Shown piece by piece: positions 9,415 through 17,217 of a DNA stretch of 64,000 bases; position 1 is the stretch's first letter; every line of letters starts with the position of its first letter. The translations under genes and the position numbers were made by a program. Below the pieces are notes generated by a model, which was given only the letters and a program-made list of their open reading frames with translations, did no database searches and was not told the DNA's origin. Source of the DNA: Bacillus methanolicus PB1 (GTDB taxonomy: Bacteria > Bacillota > Bacilli > Bacillales > Cytobacillaceae); contig NZ_AFEU01000003.1 in assembly GCF_000262755.1 (NCBI RefSeq), positions 310,001 to 374,000 on the forward strand. The letters are read 5' to 3'.

Positions 9415-9601
9415 TATTATTTTCCCTTTTTCAATTTCATTTTATTTTTTCCCGCAACATGCAAAAAGACTTTCAATATAACTTTTACAGAAAATTTAGT
9501 AAAGGTTAACATCGTTTAAGAAAATATACATCCGAGTAATATAGTTAATAGATGATATATAAAGTTTTGTGTACGGCATTTTGCTAGACCAAAAGAAAAA
9601 A

Positions 9602-9654
9602 GCAGGGTTGTTTCTCTGATTTCACCGAAAATCATAGAGAAATAAGCACCCCGC
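9602..9654. terminator. Long interrupted hairpin
   Basis: GC-GGG...TTTCTCT and AGAGAAA...CCC-GC form an interrupted stem of about 20 bp around ATTT/AAAT. On the minus strand it is followed by TTTTTT, so it probably ended the alpha/beta-hydrolase gene upstream; the + strand also has TATTTTT. Confidence 0.55.
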
Positions 9655-9837
9655 CTATTTTTCCAGTATTCAAATTTGGAGGAAAAATCAATTGGAAAAC
9701 GACATTTGCAGTTTGTAAAGGAATCATTAAAGATGATCATGTGAATTTCTTCGATAATAAACAAGCTGAAACGTCAAAGTGATGGATATAAATGCAGCCA
9801 TGTCTCTCCCCAATATGATTAAACTTATATGTCAAGT

Positions 9838-10138
9838 TCAAAGAATACTTTTTACTTCTTTTAATAAACCTTCAAGGTTGTCGATTATTGGAGAGTGACC
9901 TGTGTTAGGTAATAAATTTTTTCAACTACCTTTAAATCTTCAAGAATTTCCTCTTGCAAGGATTTCGTTACAATTAAATCACTTCCCCCCAAAATGACCA
10001 GTGTTGGAGAAGTAATATAATCCGCCTCCCCTGTCCCTTCAATAACACCATAATGATGATGGCTATTAATATGAATCAGCGAAAAGTTTATATTAAGTAA
10101 ATTTCTTTGTGTTAACACATCATCTATGTAGGCTTCAT
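9838..10138 (-). pseudogene. Alpha/beta hydrolase, frameshifted 3' remnant
   Basis: The reverse strand reads SPTLVILGGSDLIVTKSLQE and then, after a frame change near 9900, PNTGHSPIIDNLEGLLKEV and a stop at 9838-9840. This is the end of an alpha/beta hydrolase: the Asp-bearing strand (GGSD) and the catalytic His (GHSP). The N-terminal part with the nucleophile is missing, and an IS110 relic starts just beyond 10140. The gene is dead. Confidence 0.7.
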
Positions 10139-10143
10139 ATCTT

Positions 10144-10278
10144 TAAGAGAGTTTTACGATAAAAAGAGTGTTGAAGGAAAGCCTTATAAGGTAGCCAATT
10201 ATAGCCAGTGAAAATAAGCTATTACATTGGATATTTGCCTTATTAAAAAGACGAACAACTTTCCAAGATATACCTTAA
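10144..10278 (+). pseudogene. Decayed IS110 transposase tail, relic copy 1
   Basis: The bases align with the last ~45 codons of the IS110 copies at 10332-10838 and 13499-13945 (GAGTTTTACGATAAAAAG, AAGCCTTATAAGGTAGC, CTTTCCAAGATATA), but carry indels that break the frame. It is an older, more diverged copy ending at 10276-10278. Confidence 0.65.
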
Positions 10279-10331
10279 AAAACTATATATAACAAAATTA
10301 AGTATAAAGGAAGGTTATTTTAACCCTAGAA

Positions 10332-10838
10332 ATGTATATCAAAATGCTTCTAGAATACCAAAAGCACCTATCTAAGCTTGAAGACGAGATAGATGCTCTG
10401 GCAAAAGAAATTGAAGAATATAAGATTATCCAATCAATCCCTGGTATTGGAGAAAAAATCGCGGCAACGATTATTTCTGAAATTGGTGAGATTGATCGGT
10501 TTAATCACCCCAAAAAACTCGTGGCAATTGCAGGAATTGACCCTAGTATCTTTGAATCTGGTAGATTCAAGGGCACGGTAAACCGGATAACCAAAAGAGG
10601 TTCGAGTAGATTACGGCATGCCTTATATATGGCTGTTCGTTTTGCCATTCGTGATTGTCGCAAAATGAAAACGACTGATGAAATCATCCCCCGTAATAAG
10701 AGATTACGTGAGTTCTATGATAAGAAACGTGAAGAAGGAAAGCCCTATAAAGTAGCAGTTATTGCATTTGCCAATAAGCTCTTACAATGGATACATGCAC
10801 TTTTAAAAAGTAATTCGCCTTTCCAAGATTTAACCTAA
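10332..10838 (+). pseudogene. IS110-family transposase, C-terminal half only
   Basis: A 168-residue open frame with the Transposase_20 domain of IS110 enzymes: IPGIGEKIAATIISEIGEID, then NRITKRGSSRLRHALYMAV with the Ser-containing motif. The N-terminal DEDD (RuvC-like) domain is absent, so it cannot transpose. The frame is open because upstream sequence is lost, not because a real start is present; no ribosome site is visible. Confidence 0.8.
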
Positions 10839-10985
10839 ATGAAAAATGTATTTAAATAACACAAAACCTTCCAAAATTATAAAATGGAAGGTTATTTGGC
10901 ATGCACATTATTAGTATAGCATGAAATATTTTAAGTTTTTATTGAAAAATGTTGACAAACTATTAACTGGTTTAGTTCAAGAAAA
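10839..10985 (+). repeat. Conserved non-coding tail of the IS110 copies
   Basis: About 120 bp after the transposase stop are nearly repeated after the second copy (13967-14090). The tail starts with a hairpin, AACCTTCCA/TGGAAGGTT at 10865-10893, and later holds TGTTGACAAACTATTAACTG. Conservation outside the gene marks it as the element's right end. Confidence 0.65.
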
Positions 10986-11022
10986 GTGTACCTTTCAGCA
11001 AAAATCCAAAGGGTACACTTTT
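10982..11022. terminator. Hairpin terminator
   Basis: AAAAGTGTACC pairs with GGGTACACTTTT across an A-rich loop. It is T-rich on both strands and lies just beyond the IS110 tail, 190 bases from the next gene end. Confidence 0.55.
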
Positions 11023-11214
11023 GTGTGCAGTATTTTTCTTTTCTTAGCTGGTAATGCGTAAGCCTGTTACACGTTAGTTTGCTTATACTCTACGAATCAC
11101 TTTTTTGTTTTTTTCCATTTTAAAATATTTGATTGAGTGTTACCTGCGATCTAAAAAGGAGTTCGAATGAACGCAAAGTGAGGTAATATCTTAAAGTTTG
11201 ATTAATTTATTTTC

Positions 11215-11868
11215 TTATCGAATGTACTTGTGCGAGCCGTCACAGTAGGGCTGCTTTTGAGATAGTCCACAAGTGCAATCATTTAATCCTTTTCCATTGA
11301 GAATTTTTTGCATACATTTTTCAACCCTTGACTCTCGAGTTTTGGATTTTTTGGCTTTAGAAAAATAAAGAATGTATTCTCTTTGTCGTCCCGGTGTCAA
11401 TGCTTCAAAAGCAGTTTTCAAGGCAGGGATTTCATCGAATTTATTTTGAAGTTCTTCAGGAATTATGAATTCTGTATTCTTTTTAAAATTCACTTCCAAA
11501 CCGGCTTTTTCAACTTCAATGGCTTCATAAATATAGGCTTTCAAGATGGTTTCCATTTCAATTATTTCTTGAACATTGGTGAACCTAATCTGGCGCGCCG
11601 CCTGTACATTCTCCGTTTGTTGGATTAGAATCCCATGGGCATCCTGTAACAAGGCACCTTTGTGAAACAGAAGCGCACAATATTCTTTAAATCCATGTAT
11701 TAAAACTATGTTTTTTTTCTCAAACGTGTAACAAGGATGCATCCACTTAAATTCTTCGGTCAGCTCACAGTCAAGAACGATATTTCTCAACTTCTCATAT
11801 TCTTCCTTCCACTTTTTGGCATTACTTAAAAATTCATCAACCTTAGGATTCATTCTACTATTTGTCAT
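11215..11868 (-). CDS. YdeI-type DUF1801/OmdA protein with C-terminal CDGSH iron-sulfur tail
   Basis: A 217-residue cytosolic protein. Residues about 1-190 match Bacillus YdeI: a DUF1801 domain (EFKWMHPCYTFEKKNIVLI) followed by the YdeI/OmdA-associated helical segment (FEALTPGRQREYILYFSKAK). The last 20 residues add a perfect CDGSH motif: Cys-X-Cys-X2-Ser-X3-Pro-X-Cys-Asp-Gly-Ser-His, the 2Fe-2S ligand set of mitoNEET-like proteins. A single motif half normally needs a dimer partner. The ATG at 11868 follows AAGGGGTG. The 5' end is partly duplicated just upstream (11896-11986). The function of the YdeI core is not well defined. Confidence 0.85.
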   Translation of the reverse strand: MTNSRMNPKVDEFLSNAKKWKEEYEKLRNIVLDCELTEEFKWMHPCYTFEKKNIVLIHGFKEYCALLFHKGALLQDAHGILIQQTENVQAARQIRFTNVQEIIEMETILKAYIYEAIEVEKAGLEVNFKKNTEFIIPEELQNKFDEIPALKTAFEALTPGRQREYILYFSKAKKSKTRESRVEKCMQKILNGKGLNDCTCGLSQKQPYCDGSHKYIR

Positions 11869-11895
11869 CAAGGAACACCCCTTTTCAATATTTCG

Positions 11896-12081
11896 ATCAG
11901 CTGACAGTCAAGAATGATCATTCTCAATTTCTCCAATTCTTTCTGTCACTTTTTGGCTTTACTTGAATATTCATCAACCTTGAATCATTTTCCATGACCT
12001 ACTTGGCAAGCTTGCTTGATCTTCGGGCAAGAAGGCATCTAAACAGTTAATATTGTTGGCAATTAATTGATTTATTTTCAT
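11896..12081 (-). pseudogene. Duplicated 5' scrap of the YdeI-like gene joined to another gene start
   Basis: Bases 11896-11986 closely repeat 11757-11850 (CAGTCAAGAA, CACTTTTTGGC, ATTCATCAACCTT), that is, codons near the N-terminus of the neighbouring gene. Further out, an ATG at 12081 behind GAGGATAT opens a frame beginning MKINQLIANNINCLDAFLPE that runs into the scrap and stops. That start looks like the N-terminus of a lost gene; I do not recognise it. Confidence 0.5.
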
Positions 12082-12204
12082 ATTGATATCCTCTAAATTC
12101 ACAAAATTTAGTCTTTCAAAACAAACGGCTAAGTCCTATACTGAGCCGTTTACTTTTGACTATTCGCTAGCTAAGCTAAACTAAAAAAACAGGTTCAGAG
12201 GTTC

Positions 12205-12594
12205 TTACATTTCCTCTAATATTTTTTTAAGTTCTTCAATCATTTTCGCCCAACCATATTTCGCACCATTGAACGCTTGATCTTCTTTTTCGAATCCAGT
12301 TTGTTCAAGGTGTAAGTAGGTTATTGCATCCTCTTGCTTCAATGTCCATGTGACTGTAGTGTTTATCGGACCACCTACCCAAGTGTAAGATAACTTATAA
12401 GGCTCGTCCACTACTAATACTTCACAATCAACAATTAAATTCCACTGCTCATTTCGGAATTGACATTTATGTCCTACGATTGGTTTAAAGTTATTTTCCA
12501 TTATCCATTTTGCAAGAGTATCCGAATCTGTTAATGCGTTCCAAACTGTATTAATTGAACTTGTAAACTGAAAATCTAATGATAAATCTGCCAT
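12205..12594 (-). CDS. AHSA1/SRPBCC domain protein
   Basis: A 129-residue START-like (SRPBCC) protein of the Aha1-C type. The N-terminal FQFTSSINTVWNALTDSDTLAKWI is typical, as is the C-terminal AKYGWAKMIEELKKILEE helix. These folds bind hydrophobic ligands. It lies 3 bases after an ArsR-family gene, the common ArsR-AHSA1 two-gene unit in Bacilli, so it is probably controlled by that repressor. The ligand is unknown. Confidence 0.88.
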   Translation of the reverse strand: MADLSLDFQFTSSINTVWNALTDSDTLAKWIMENNFKPIVGHKCQFRNEQWNLIVDCEVLVVDEPYKLSYTWVGGPINTTVTWTLKQEDAITYLHLEQTGFEKEDQAFNGAKYGWAKMIEELKKILEEM

Positions 12595-12597
12595 TAT

Positions 12598-12921
12598 TTA
12601 TTCCTCCGATAATAAATTTTTTAAAAGTGCCACTTTTTCCTTCCAAAATTTCTCGTAAAAGGATACCCAATCTTTAATTTCCTGTAGGGGAGCTGCAATT
12701 AGTCGATACCTTGTTTCTCTACCAACTTTACGGTCAGCAACTAGAGCAGCTTCTTTAAGGATAGCCAAATGTTTAGAAACAGCGGTACGCCCCATTTGAA
12801 ATTGAGCGGTTAATTCGTGAAGAGGTAACTCTTCTGCATCTGCCAACAAACGTAGCAATTTACGTCTTGTTGGGTCAGCAATGGCTACATAAACATCACG
12901 CTCTTGATTTTTCTCGCTCAA
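12598..12921 (-). CDS. ArsR-family transcriptional regulator of the AHSA1 gene
   Basis: A 107-residue winged-helix regulator: VAIADPTRRKLLRLLADAEE and the recognition helix GRTAVSKHLAILKEAALV, then a wing RKVGRETRYRL. No ArsR metal-binding Cys pair is seen, so it is of the non-metal class that pairs with AHSA1 proteins. The start is TTG behind a G-rich site (GGGGGG). A perfect 18-bp palindrome sits in its promoter, which suggests autorepression. Confidence 0.9.
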   Translation of the reverse strand: MSEKNQERDVYVAIADPTRRKLLRLLADAEELPLHELTAQFQMGRTAVSKHLAILKEAALVADRKVGRETRYRLIAAPLQEIKDWVSFYEKFWKEKVALLKNLLSEE

Positions 12922-12940
12922 AATCCCCCCCTTATAAAAT

Positions 12941-12964
12941 GGACACCAATTGGTGTCCTGTCAA
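12941..12964 (-). promoter_or_regulatory. Perfect palindromic operator in the arsR promoter
   Basis: GGACACCAATTGGTGTCC (12941-12958) is an 18-bp perfect palindrome. On the minus strand TTGACA (12964-12959) directly abuts it and an AT-rich -10-like region follows, so a bound dimer would sit between -35 and -10. Confidence 0.75.
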
Positions 12965-13200
12965 TTTATAGTGGAACTACTACGACAGCTGCAGTGGTGA
13001 CATTAATTAAGACAATATTTCATTAGTTTTATTCTCTTATCATCAAGTATACTTCTTCAACTAACCTGCCCGATTGCGGAAGATCGTATCCTCGAGATTC
13101 TTTAGTACAATTCTTCCAGAAATCATACCCATTTACGGAAGATAGCTTGTCACATATCCCAATCTTGTATCCATTGATTTGGCATTTGTTGTCTATTTAA
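12965..13200. other. Intergenic with a dispersed repeat-like word
   Basis: No gene is seen. TTCTTCAACTAACCTGCC (about 13045-13065) resembles TTCCTCAACAATCTGGCC near 14150, both followed by CCG(A/T)TTG and GAAG; this looks like a decayed dispersed repeat flanking the IS110 copy. Confidence 0.35.
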
Positions 13201-13945
13201 ATAAGAGGTGTTTTCGGGAACTTATATTCCAAGGTATCTTTAAAGACGCTTGAATCTTTTCCAACCTCTGAAACTGTCTTGAGTGTTAGTGAGGATGTTT
13301 TGACAGACAAGATTGCTTCTTTATGTATAAGTCGCTCAGAGAAATGGGCAATTGAAAAGGCACAGAAATTAAGAAAGGCTGCATTACGTAACCCATTTCA
13401 GAGTAATCTGTATGAAAGCCACATCTTTAATCTAAAAATGTTAATTAGTATCGTTCTTCAATACGAAGAGCATCTATCTAAGTTAGCAGCAGAAATAGAT
13501 GCCCTCGCTAAAGAAATTGAAGAATATAAGATTATCCAGACTATCCCCTGGTGTAGGAGAAAAAATTGCGGCAACAATCATTTCAGAAATTGGAGAGATA
13601 GAAAGGTTTAATCACCCTAAAAAGTTGGTTGCGTTCGCTGGAATAGACCCCAGTGTGTATGCTTCTGGCAGATTTACAGCCTCCATTAATCGAATAACCA
13701 AAAGAGGCTCTAGCCGACTGAGACATGCATTATATATGGCTGTCCGTTGTGGTATTCGAGATGCACGCAAGCAAAAAACGACTGATGAGATTATTCCTAG
13801 AAACAAGAAACTACGAGAGTTCTATGATAAGAAACGTGAAGAAGGAAAACCATTCAGAGTAGCCGTCATAGCCTGTGTAAATAAGCTCTTACACTGGATC
13901 TATGCACTTTTAAAAAGCAGAACGACTTTCCAAGATATAGCTTAA
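13201..13945 (+). pseudogene. IS110-family transposase, C-terminal part with a +1 frameshift
   Basis: This second IS110 copy extends further upstream than the first, including the linker coiled coil (RSEKWAIEKAQKLRKAAL to DALAKEIEEYKIIQ), then the Transposase_20 domain. Compared with the first copy, one extra C in ATCCCCTGG near 13548 shifts the frame, so the product splits into 13279-13611 and 13499-13945. The DEDD domain is missing. It is inactive. Confidence 0.85.
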
Positions 13946-14090
13946 CCACTACATCTAACTATAAAAAACAAAACCTTCCAAAATAGATAATTTGGAAGGT
14001 TATTTGTCATGGACTATTTTAGTATAACATGAAGTATTAAAGGTTTTTAATGAAAAATGTCGACAAACTATTAGCTGGTTTAGTTTAAGT
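13946..14090 (+). repeat. IS110 non-coding tail, second copy
   Basis: Matches 10839-10985 closely: hairpin AACCTTCCA...TTGGAAGGTT, then ATTTTAGTATAACATGAAGT and GACAAACTATTAGCTGGTT. Together the two copies define the element's right end. Confidence 0.65.
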
Positions 14091-14397
14091 GAAAACCTTC
14101 ACAATTTCATTGATATATTCAAACTCGAATAATCTAATTGCCTGAAAACGTTCCTCAACAATCTGGCCCGTTTGTTGAAGAACTATAGCCTGTTCCAGCA
14201 ACTTAAGGAGTCTATATAAAAAGACCTGTTGCTCACATCTCAACAAGTCCCCCAACATAATTGAACTTATAACTTAAATTCATCATACATTTAGTTTTAC
14301 TTATTTTTTTATCAACCAAAGATATTCACCCAAGAAAGTAGATGGGTAAATGCATATTCTTTATTGGATAAGAAAATGAAAATGGAGGTTTCTCTTA
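14091..14397. other. Intergenic, no gene seen
   Basis: Contains the second copy of the dispersed TCAACAATCTGGCC word (about 14155) and AT-rich filler. The end carries the site GGAGG of the next gene. Confidence 0.35.
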
Positions 14398-14652
14398 ATG
14401 AATTCAGAAATGCAATTTTATCCCAATGTATATTCTCAGGAAAATCAAGTAGGCAATCCAGATGAAAGAATATTTGGCAGACCTTTTGGTGGATTTGGAT
14501 TCGGCAGACCTTTTGGCTTTGGCGGACCTTTTGGTGGGTTTGGATTCGGTGGGCCTTTCTTTTAGCAGGTGGTTTATTAGCTGGTACGTTACTTTCCCCA
14601 TATGGATACGGCAGTTACGGATATGGATCCATATAGATATGGTGGTTACTAA
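14398..14652 (+). pseudogene. Small Gly/Phe-rich spore-surface-like protein, frameshifted
   Basis: ATG at 14398, behind AATGGAGG, opens a 55-codon frame with GRPFGGFGFG-type repeats ending PFF at the stop 14563-14565. Reading one base over continues naturally as LAGGLLAGTLLSPYGYGSYGYG, and a second shift gives DPYRYGGY before TAA at 14650-14652. Bacillus small coat-type proteins share this layout: FGFGGP repeats, an AGGLLAG helix and a YGYG tail. I infer a gene broken by two small indels. Confidence 0.6.
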
Positions 14653-14713
14653 TTATTATAAGCTTTTTGCCTTTTGAACATAAGTCAGGATTATTGATGA
14701 ATTATAGCTCTTA

Positions 14714-14820
14714 TTATTTTTCGTTTACTATTGCCCAACGCATATGGTCTTCCCAAATACCATTTACTTTTATCATTTTTCGGGATAAGCCCTCATAATC
14801 AAAGCGGTCTTCAAGCTCTC
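14714..14820 (-). pseudogene. GNAT acetyltransferase 3' relic
   Basis: The reverse strand encodes YEGLSRKMIKVNGIWEDHM followed by RWAIVNEK and a stop at 14714-14716. This is the end of a RimJ/RimL-type GNAT acetyltransferase. It is cut at 14820, exactly where the MITE-like element begins; its 5' part is not recognisable on the far side. Confidence 0.6.
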
Positions 14821-14823
14821 ATG

Positions 14824-15041
14824 GTGTTTTTTGCAATCGAAAAATACAGAGTTGTGCAACGGGGAATGCAGAGAATTGCAACTTGACATGGAGCCTCTGT
14901 GGACTTGACTTCGAAGCCAGAAAGCCTGTAATTTTAAGGGCTGACTTCACCGAACAAGGCTATCATGCCCACCTCTCCATGTAAAGTTTGTACAGACCAA
15001 ATTCTCTGCAACTCTCTGCACTTTTATTTTGCAATAAACAC
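14824..15041. mobile_element. Short non-autonomous element with IS21-like ends (MITE)
   Basis: About 218 bp with inverted ends: GTGTTTTTTGCAA at the left and, reversed, GTGTTTATTGCAA at the right. The inverted similarity extends inward to CAGAG, TGCA and ACATGGAG. The right 17 bases (15025-15041) are the exact reverse complement of 35362-35378, at the outer IS21 end. TCATG lies next to both ends (14819-14823, 15044-15048, the right copy offset by two bases), a possible target duplication. No coding capacity is present. Confidence 0.6.
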
Positions 15042-15185
15042 TTTCATGGTTCTCCTGAAGAACATCCCCCCTTAGAGAATTTTTAACTTATCCCTTAAAA
15101 AAATTTATAGCCTATAAAGATTTTTAATCCACTTTAAAGAATTTTTATCCCCCAAAAGAAACCTCATTTTCTTTCAATTCTCTTT
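15042..15185. other. AT-rich spacer
   Basis: Four imperfect copies of (A)GA(A/T)TTTTTA run through this spacer between the MITE and the ArsR gene. No gene is seen. Confidence 0.3.
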
Positions 15186-15485
15186 TTATATTGTAAATGC
15201 CTTACGGTAAGGCTCTAACCAGTTATCAATTTCTACTAGTGGTTCTGCACGCAAATGATAAATGCACTTTTGCGATTCCTTGCTAATTTTGACCAATCCA
15301 GCTTCATGTAATTTTCGAAGATGTTTAGACACGCCTGGTTGACTTAATTGAGTAAACTCGACCAGTTCCCCAACAGACCTTGGGCTTTTTCTAAGATGGT
15401 CTATAATTTTTCTGCGGTTCGTGTCAGCTATTATCTCGAACATGTTTGAGAATTCTCTTTTACTAAGCATATTAATCACAGCCAT
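15186..15485 (-). CDS. ArsR/SdpR-type winged-helix regulator
   Basis: A 99-residue regulator with IADTNRRKIIDHLRKSPRSVGE, recognition helix LSQPGVSKHLRKLHEAGLV and C-terminal LEPYRKAF, as in the SdpR/YczG type of metal-independent ArsR proteins. No strong ribosome site precedes the first ATG; the internal ATG five codons on is an alternative. It has no obvious partner: downstream is the MITE, upstream a transposase relic. The regulated gene is unknown. Confidence 0.85.
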   Translation of the reverse strand: MAVINMLSKREFSNMFEIIADTNRRKIIDHLRKSPRSVGELVEFTQLSQPGVSKHLRKLHEAGLVKISKESQKCIYHLRAEPLVEIDNWLEPYRKAFTI

Positions 15486-15542
15486 GTATATATTGTGTTC
15501 ATAACTTTATGGTTATTACCCTATGATGTCCATGTAGGTGGA

Positions 15543-15641
15543 ATGCAAAAAGTTAAAACACATGTTTATCTGAATGCCATTGTCCTCTTAGCCTCCGCAT
15601 CGACCATGGCAAAGATGAAGAGACAGGATAAAGCTGCTTAA
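15543..15641 (+). pseudogene. Transposase C-terminal relic
   Basis: A 32-codon frame reading MQKVKTHVYLNAIVLLASAS and ending MAKMKRQDKAA. The KVKTHVYLNAIV stretch matches the C-terminus of DDE transposases of the IS1182/IS4-like type (KVKTQ.YLTA..LNLKR). No start site or upstream body is present. Confidence 0.4.
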
Positions 15642-15807
15642 AAAAGTACTTTTCTGAAATTCTGGAGGTATGCTCATATCATTTTAAAACTTTAAATAAA
15701 TGAAGTGAATCTGTGTTAGGTATAATATGTCTTCTTTTTCTCTTGCGGTAAAATCTCTAATTTTTAAAAAGTCTCAATTAAAAAACTACGCCAAATCTTA
15801 TCTGTGA

Positions 15808-16179
15808 TTAATTTATATCCTTCTTTAATTCTATATGTGATACGGATGCTTTTTTTCCATGCATTTCTTCAGATATATTTAATCCAACAACACCAGCGAT
15901 TATCGCAAGTATTGACAAGAGTTTAATTAAAGAAATAGATTCCTTAAAATATAAAATTCCTATGGTTGCTATAATGGCGGTTCCTAACCCTGACCATATA
16001 GAATAAGCAATACTTACATCAATATGTTTTAAGGACAATGTTACAAAAGTAAGACTTAGTCCATAAAAAACAAAAATGGAAATGGACGGTATTGGCTTCG
16101 TAAAGCCTTCCGACAATTTCATAGACATCGTACCTATTACCTCCGAAAGAATTCCTAACAAAAGAAGTAGCCAACTCAT
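15808..16179 (-). CDS. Small multidrug resistance (SMR) efflux protein
   Basis: A 123-residue four-helix membrane transporter of the EmrE/SMR family, which exchanges protons for cationic drugs or small guanidinium-like cations. The membrane Glu13 lies in GILSEVIGTMSMKLS; the AYSIWSGLGTA motif of helix 3 and the ESIS hinge are present. SMR proteins act as homo- or heterodimers; no partner gene is beside it and no ykkC-type riboswitch is visible upstream, so a guanidine role is not supported. The site GGGAGGG precedes the ATG. Confidence 0.9.
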   Translation of the reverse strand: MSWLLLLLGILSEVIGTMSMKLSEGFTKPIPSISIFVFYGLSLTFVTLSLKHIDVSIAYSIWSGLGTAIIATIGILYFKESISLIKLLSILAIIAGVVGLNISEEMHGKKASVSHIELKKDIN

Positions 16180-16224
16180 TTGCTTCCCTCCCTATTTTAT
16201 AAATGGCCCCTATAACAAACAATA

Positions 16225-16248
16225 AATGGAACCTATTAAGGTTCCATT
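16225..16248 (-). terminator. Terminator of the sulfonate operon
   Basis: AATGGAACCT and AGGTTCCATT form a perfect 10-bp stem with a 4-base loop, 23 bases after the dioxygenase stop, followed on the minus strand by TATTGTTTGTT. Confidence 0.7.
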
Positions 16249-16270
16249 ATGCACCACCTTTAATGGAGAT

Positions 16271-17203
16271 CTAATATGGACGATCCCCAACAATGGCAAC
16301 GCGTTCAGCTTTACGCGGGTATGGATAATAGTCGGAAACAGCGTAATGTTGAGTCGCCCGGTTATCCCAGAAGGCAATGGAGTTTGGTTCCCAGTGAAAA
16401 CGAACCTGGTACTCTGGGACATGTGCCTGACGAAATAGAAATTGGAGTAGTTTCTCACTCTCATCAGGGTCAAGACCAACAATTTGGGTTGTAAACGATG
16501 GATTCACGAAGAGAGTCTTACGACCGGTTTCTGGGTGAGTTCGAACCACTGGATGCTCCACAGCCGGGAATTCCGCCTGTTTGACTGCTAACTCTTCCAA
16601 TGTCATTAAATGACTGAAAGCAGGAGTGAAGTCGTGTAGCGCAGTGAGACCATTGATACGCTCCTTCACCTCTTCGGGTAGATTATCGTATGTTGCGCCC
16701 ATATCCGCCCAAATTGTGTCACCACCTACAGGGGGCACTTCAATCATTCTTAATACCGCAGCTTTAGCAGGATTGACACGAAAAGTAACGTCGGCATGCC
16801 AAACGTTTTCGGAGCCTGCTTTCTTATTATCTCTTGCGAATCGTACGATTTCTTCTGATTGCCCCTTTTCAACTTCATAAAACGGATGAACTTCCAATTC
16901 ACCCCATAGCTTAGCAAATGCCAGCTGCTGCTCACTGGTGATTTGTTGGTCACGGAAGAAGAGGACCTTCCACTCTAATAGTGCTCGATTTAACTCTGCT
17001 TGTAGTTCTGGAGTAATCGTCTCTCTTAAGTCTACTCCGACAATTTCAGCACCAATTATAGGGCTTAGTGGCTTCACATCAAATAACGAGTAAGGGATCT
17101 CTTCTACCCCTTCAGGCAGACGTCTCAAAATGCGAGGTCCTTCGTGGATGTCGCGATTTTCGAATTTAAGTGGTCGTGTTGGATCAATTCTAAGTTTTGA
17201 CAT
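16271..17203 (-). CDS. tauD: TauD/TfdA-family Fe(II)/2-oxoglutarate dioxygenase
   Basis: A 310-residue dioxygenase that probably releases sulfite from taurine or a related alkylsulfonate. The facial triad is visible: His136-X-Asp138 in WHADVTF and distal His286 in ATQHYAV; the 2-oxoglutarate Arg is likely in PRKAERVAI. I place the start at ATG 17203 because GAGAGGAG lies 8 bases before it; a longer frame to 17221 would overlap the ATPase stop and has no site. It is the last gene of the operon. The substrate is inferred from the neighbours. Confidence 0.88.
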   Translation of the reverse strand: MSKLRIDPTRPLKFENRDIHEGPRILRRLPEGVEEIPYSLFDVKPLSPIIGAEIVGVDLRETITPELQAELNRALLEWKVLFFRDQQITSEQQLAFAKLWGELEVHPFYEVEKGQSEEIVRFARDNKKAGSENVWHADVTFRVNPAKAAVLRMIEVPPVGGDTIWADMGATYDNLPEEVKERINGLTALHDFTPAFSHLMTLEELAVKQAEFPAVEHPVVRTHPETGRKTLFVNPSFTTQIVGLDPDESEKLLQFLFRQAHVPEYQVRFHWEPNSIAFWDNRATQHYAVSDYYPYPRKAERVAIVGDRPY

Positions 17204-17217
17204 ATGGCATGCTCCTC

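Noticed and set aside
13540..13560. Programmed frameshift in the IS110 transposase
   Set aside because: The sister copy has the base-for-base unshifted form, IS110 enzymes do not use frameshifting, and the N-terminal domain is missing.
15808..16260. Guanidine riboswitch controlling the SMR gene
   Set aside because: The upstream spacer is only about 90 bases and holds the sulfonate-operon terminator; no ykkC-like motif is seen.
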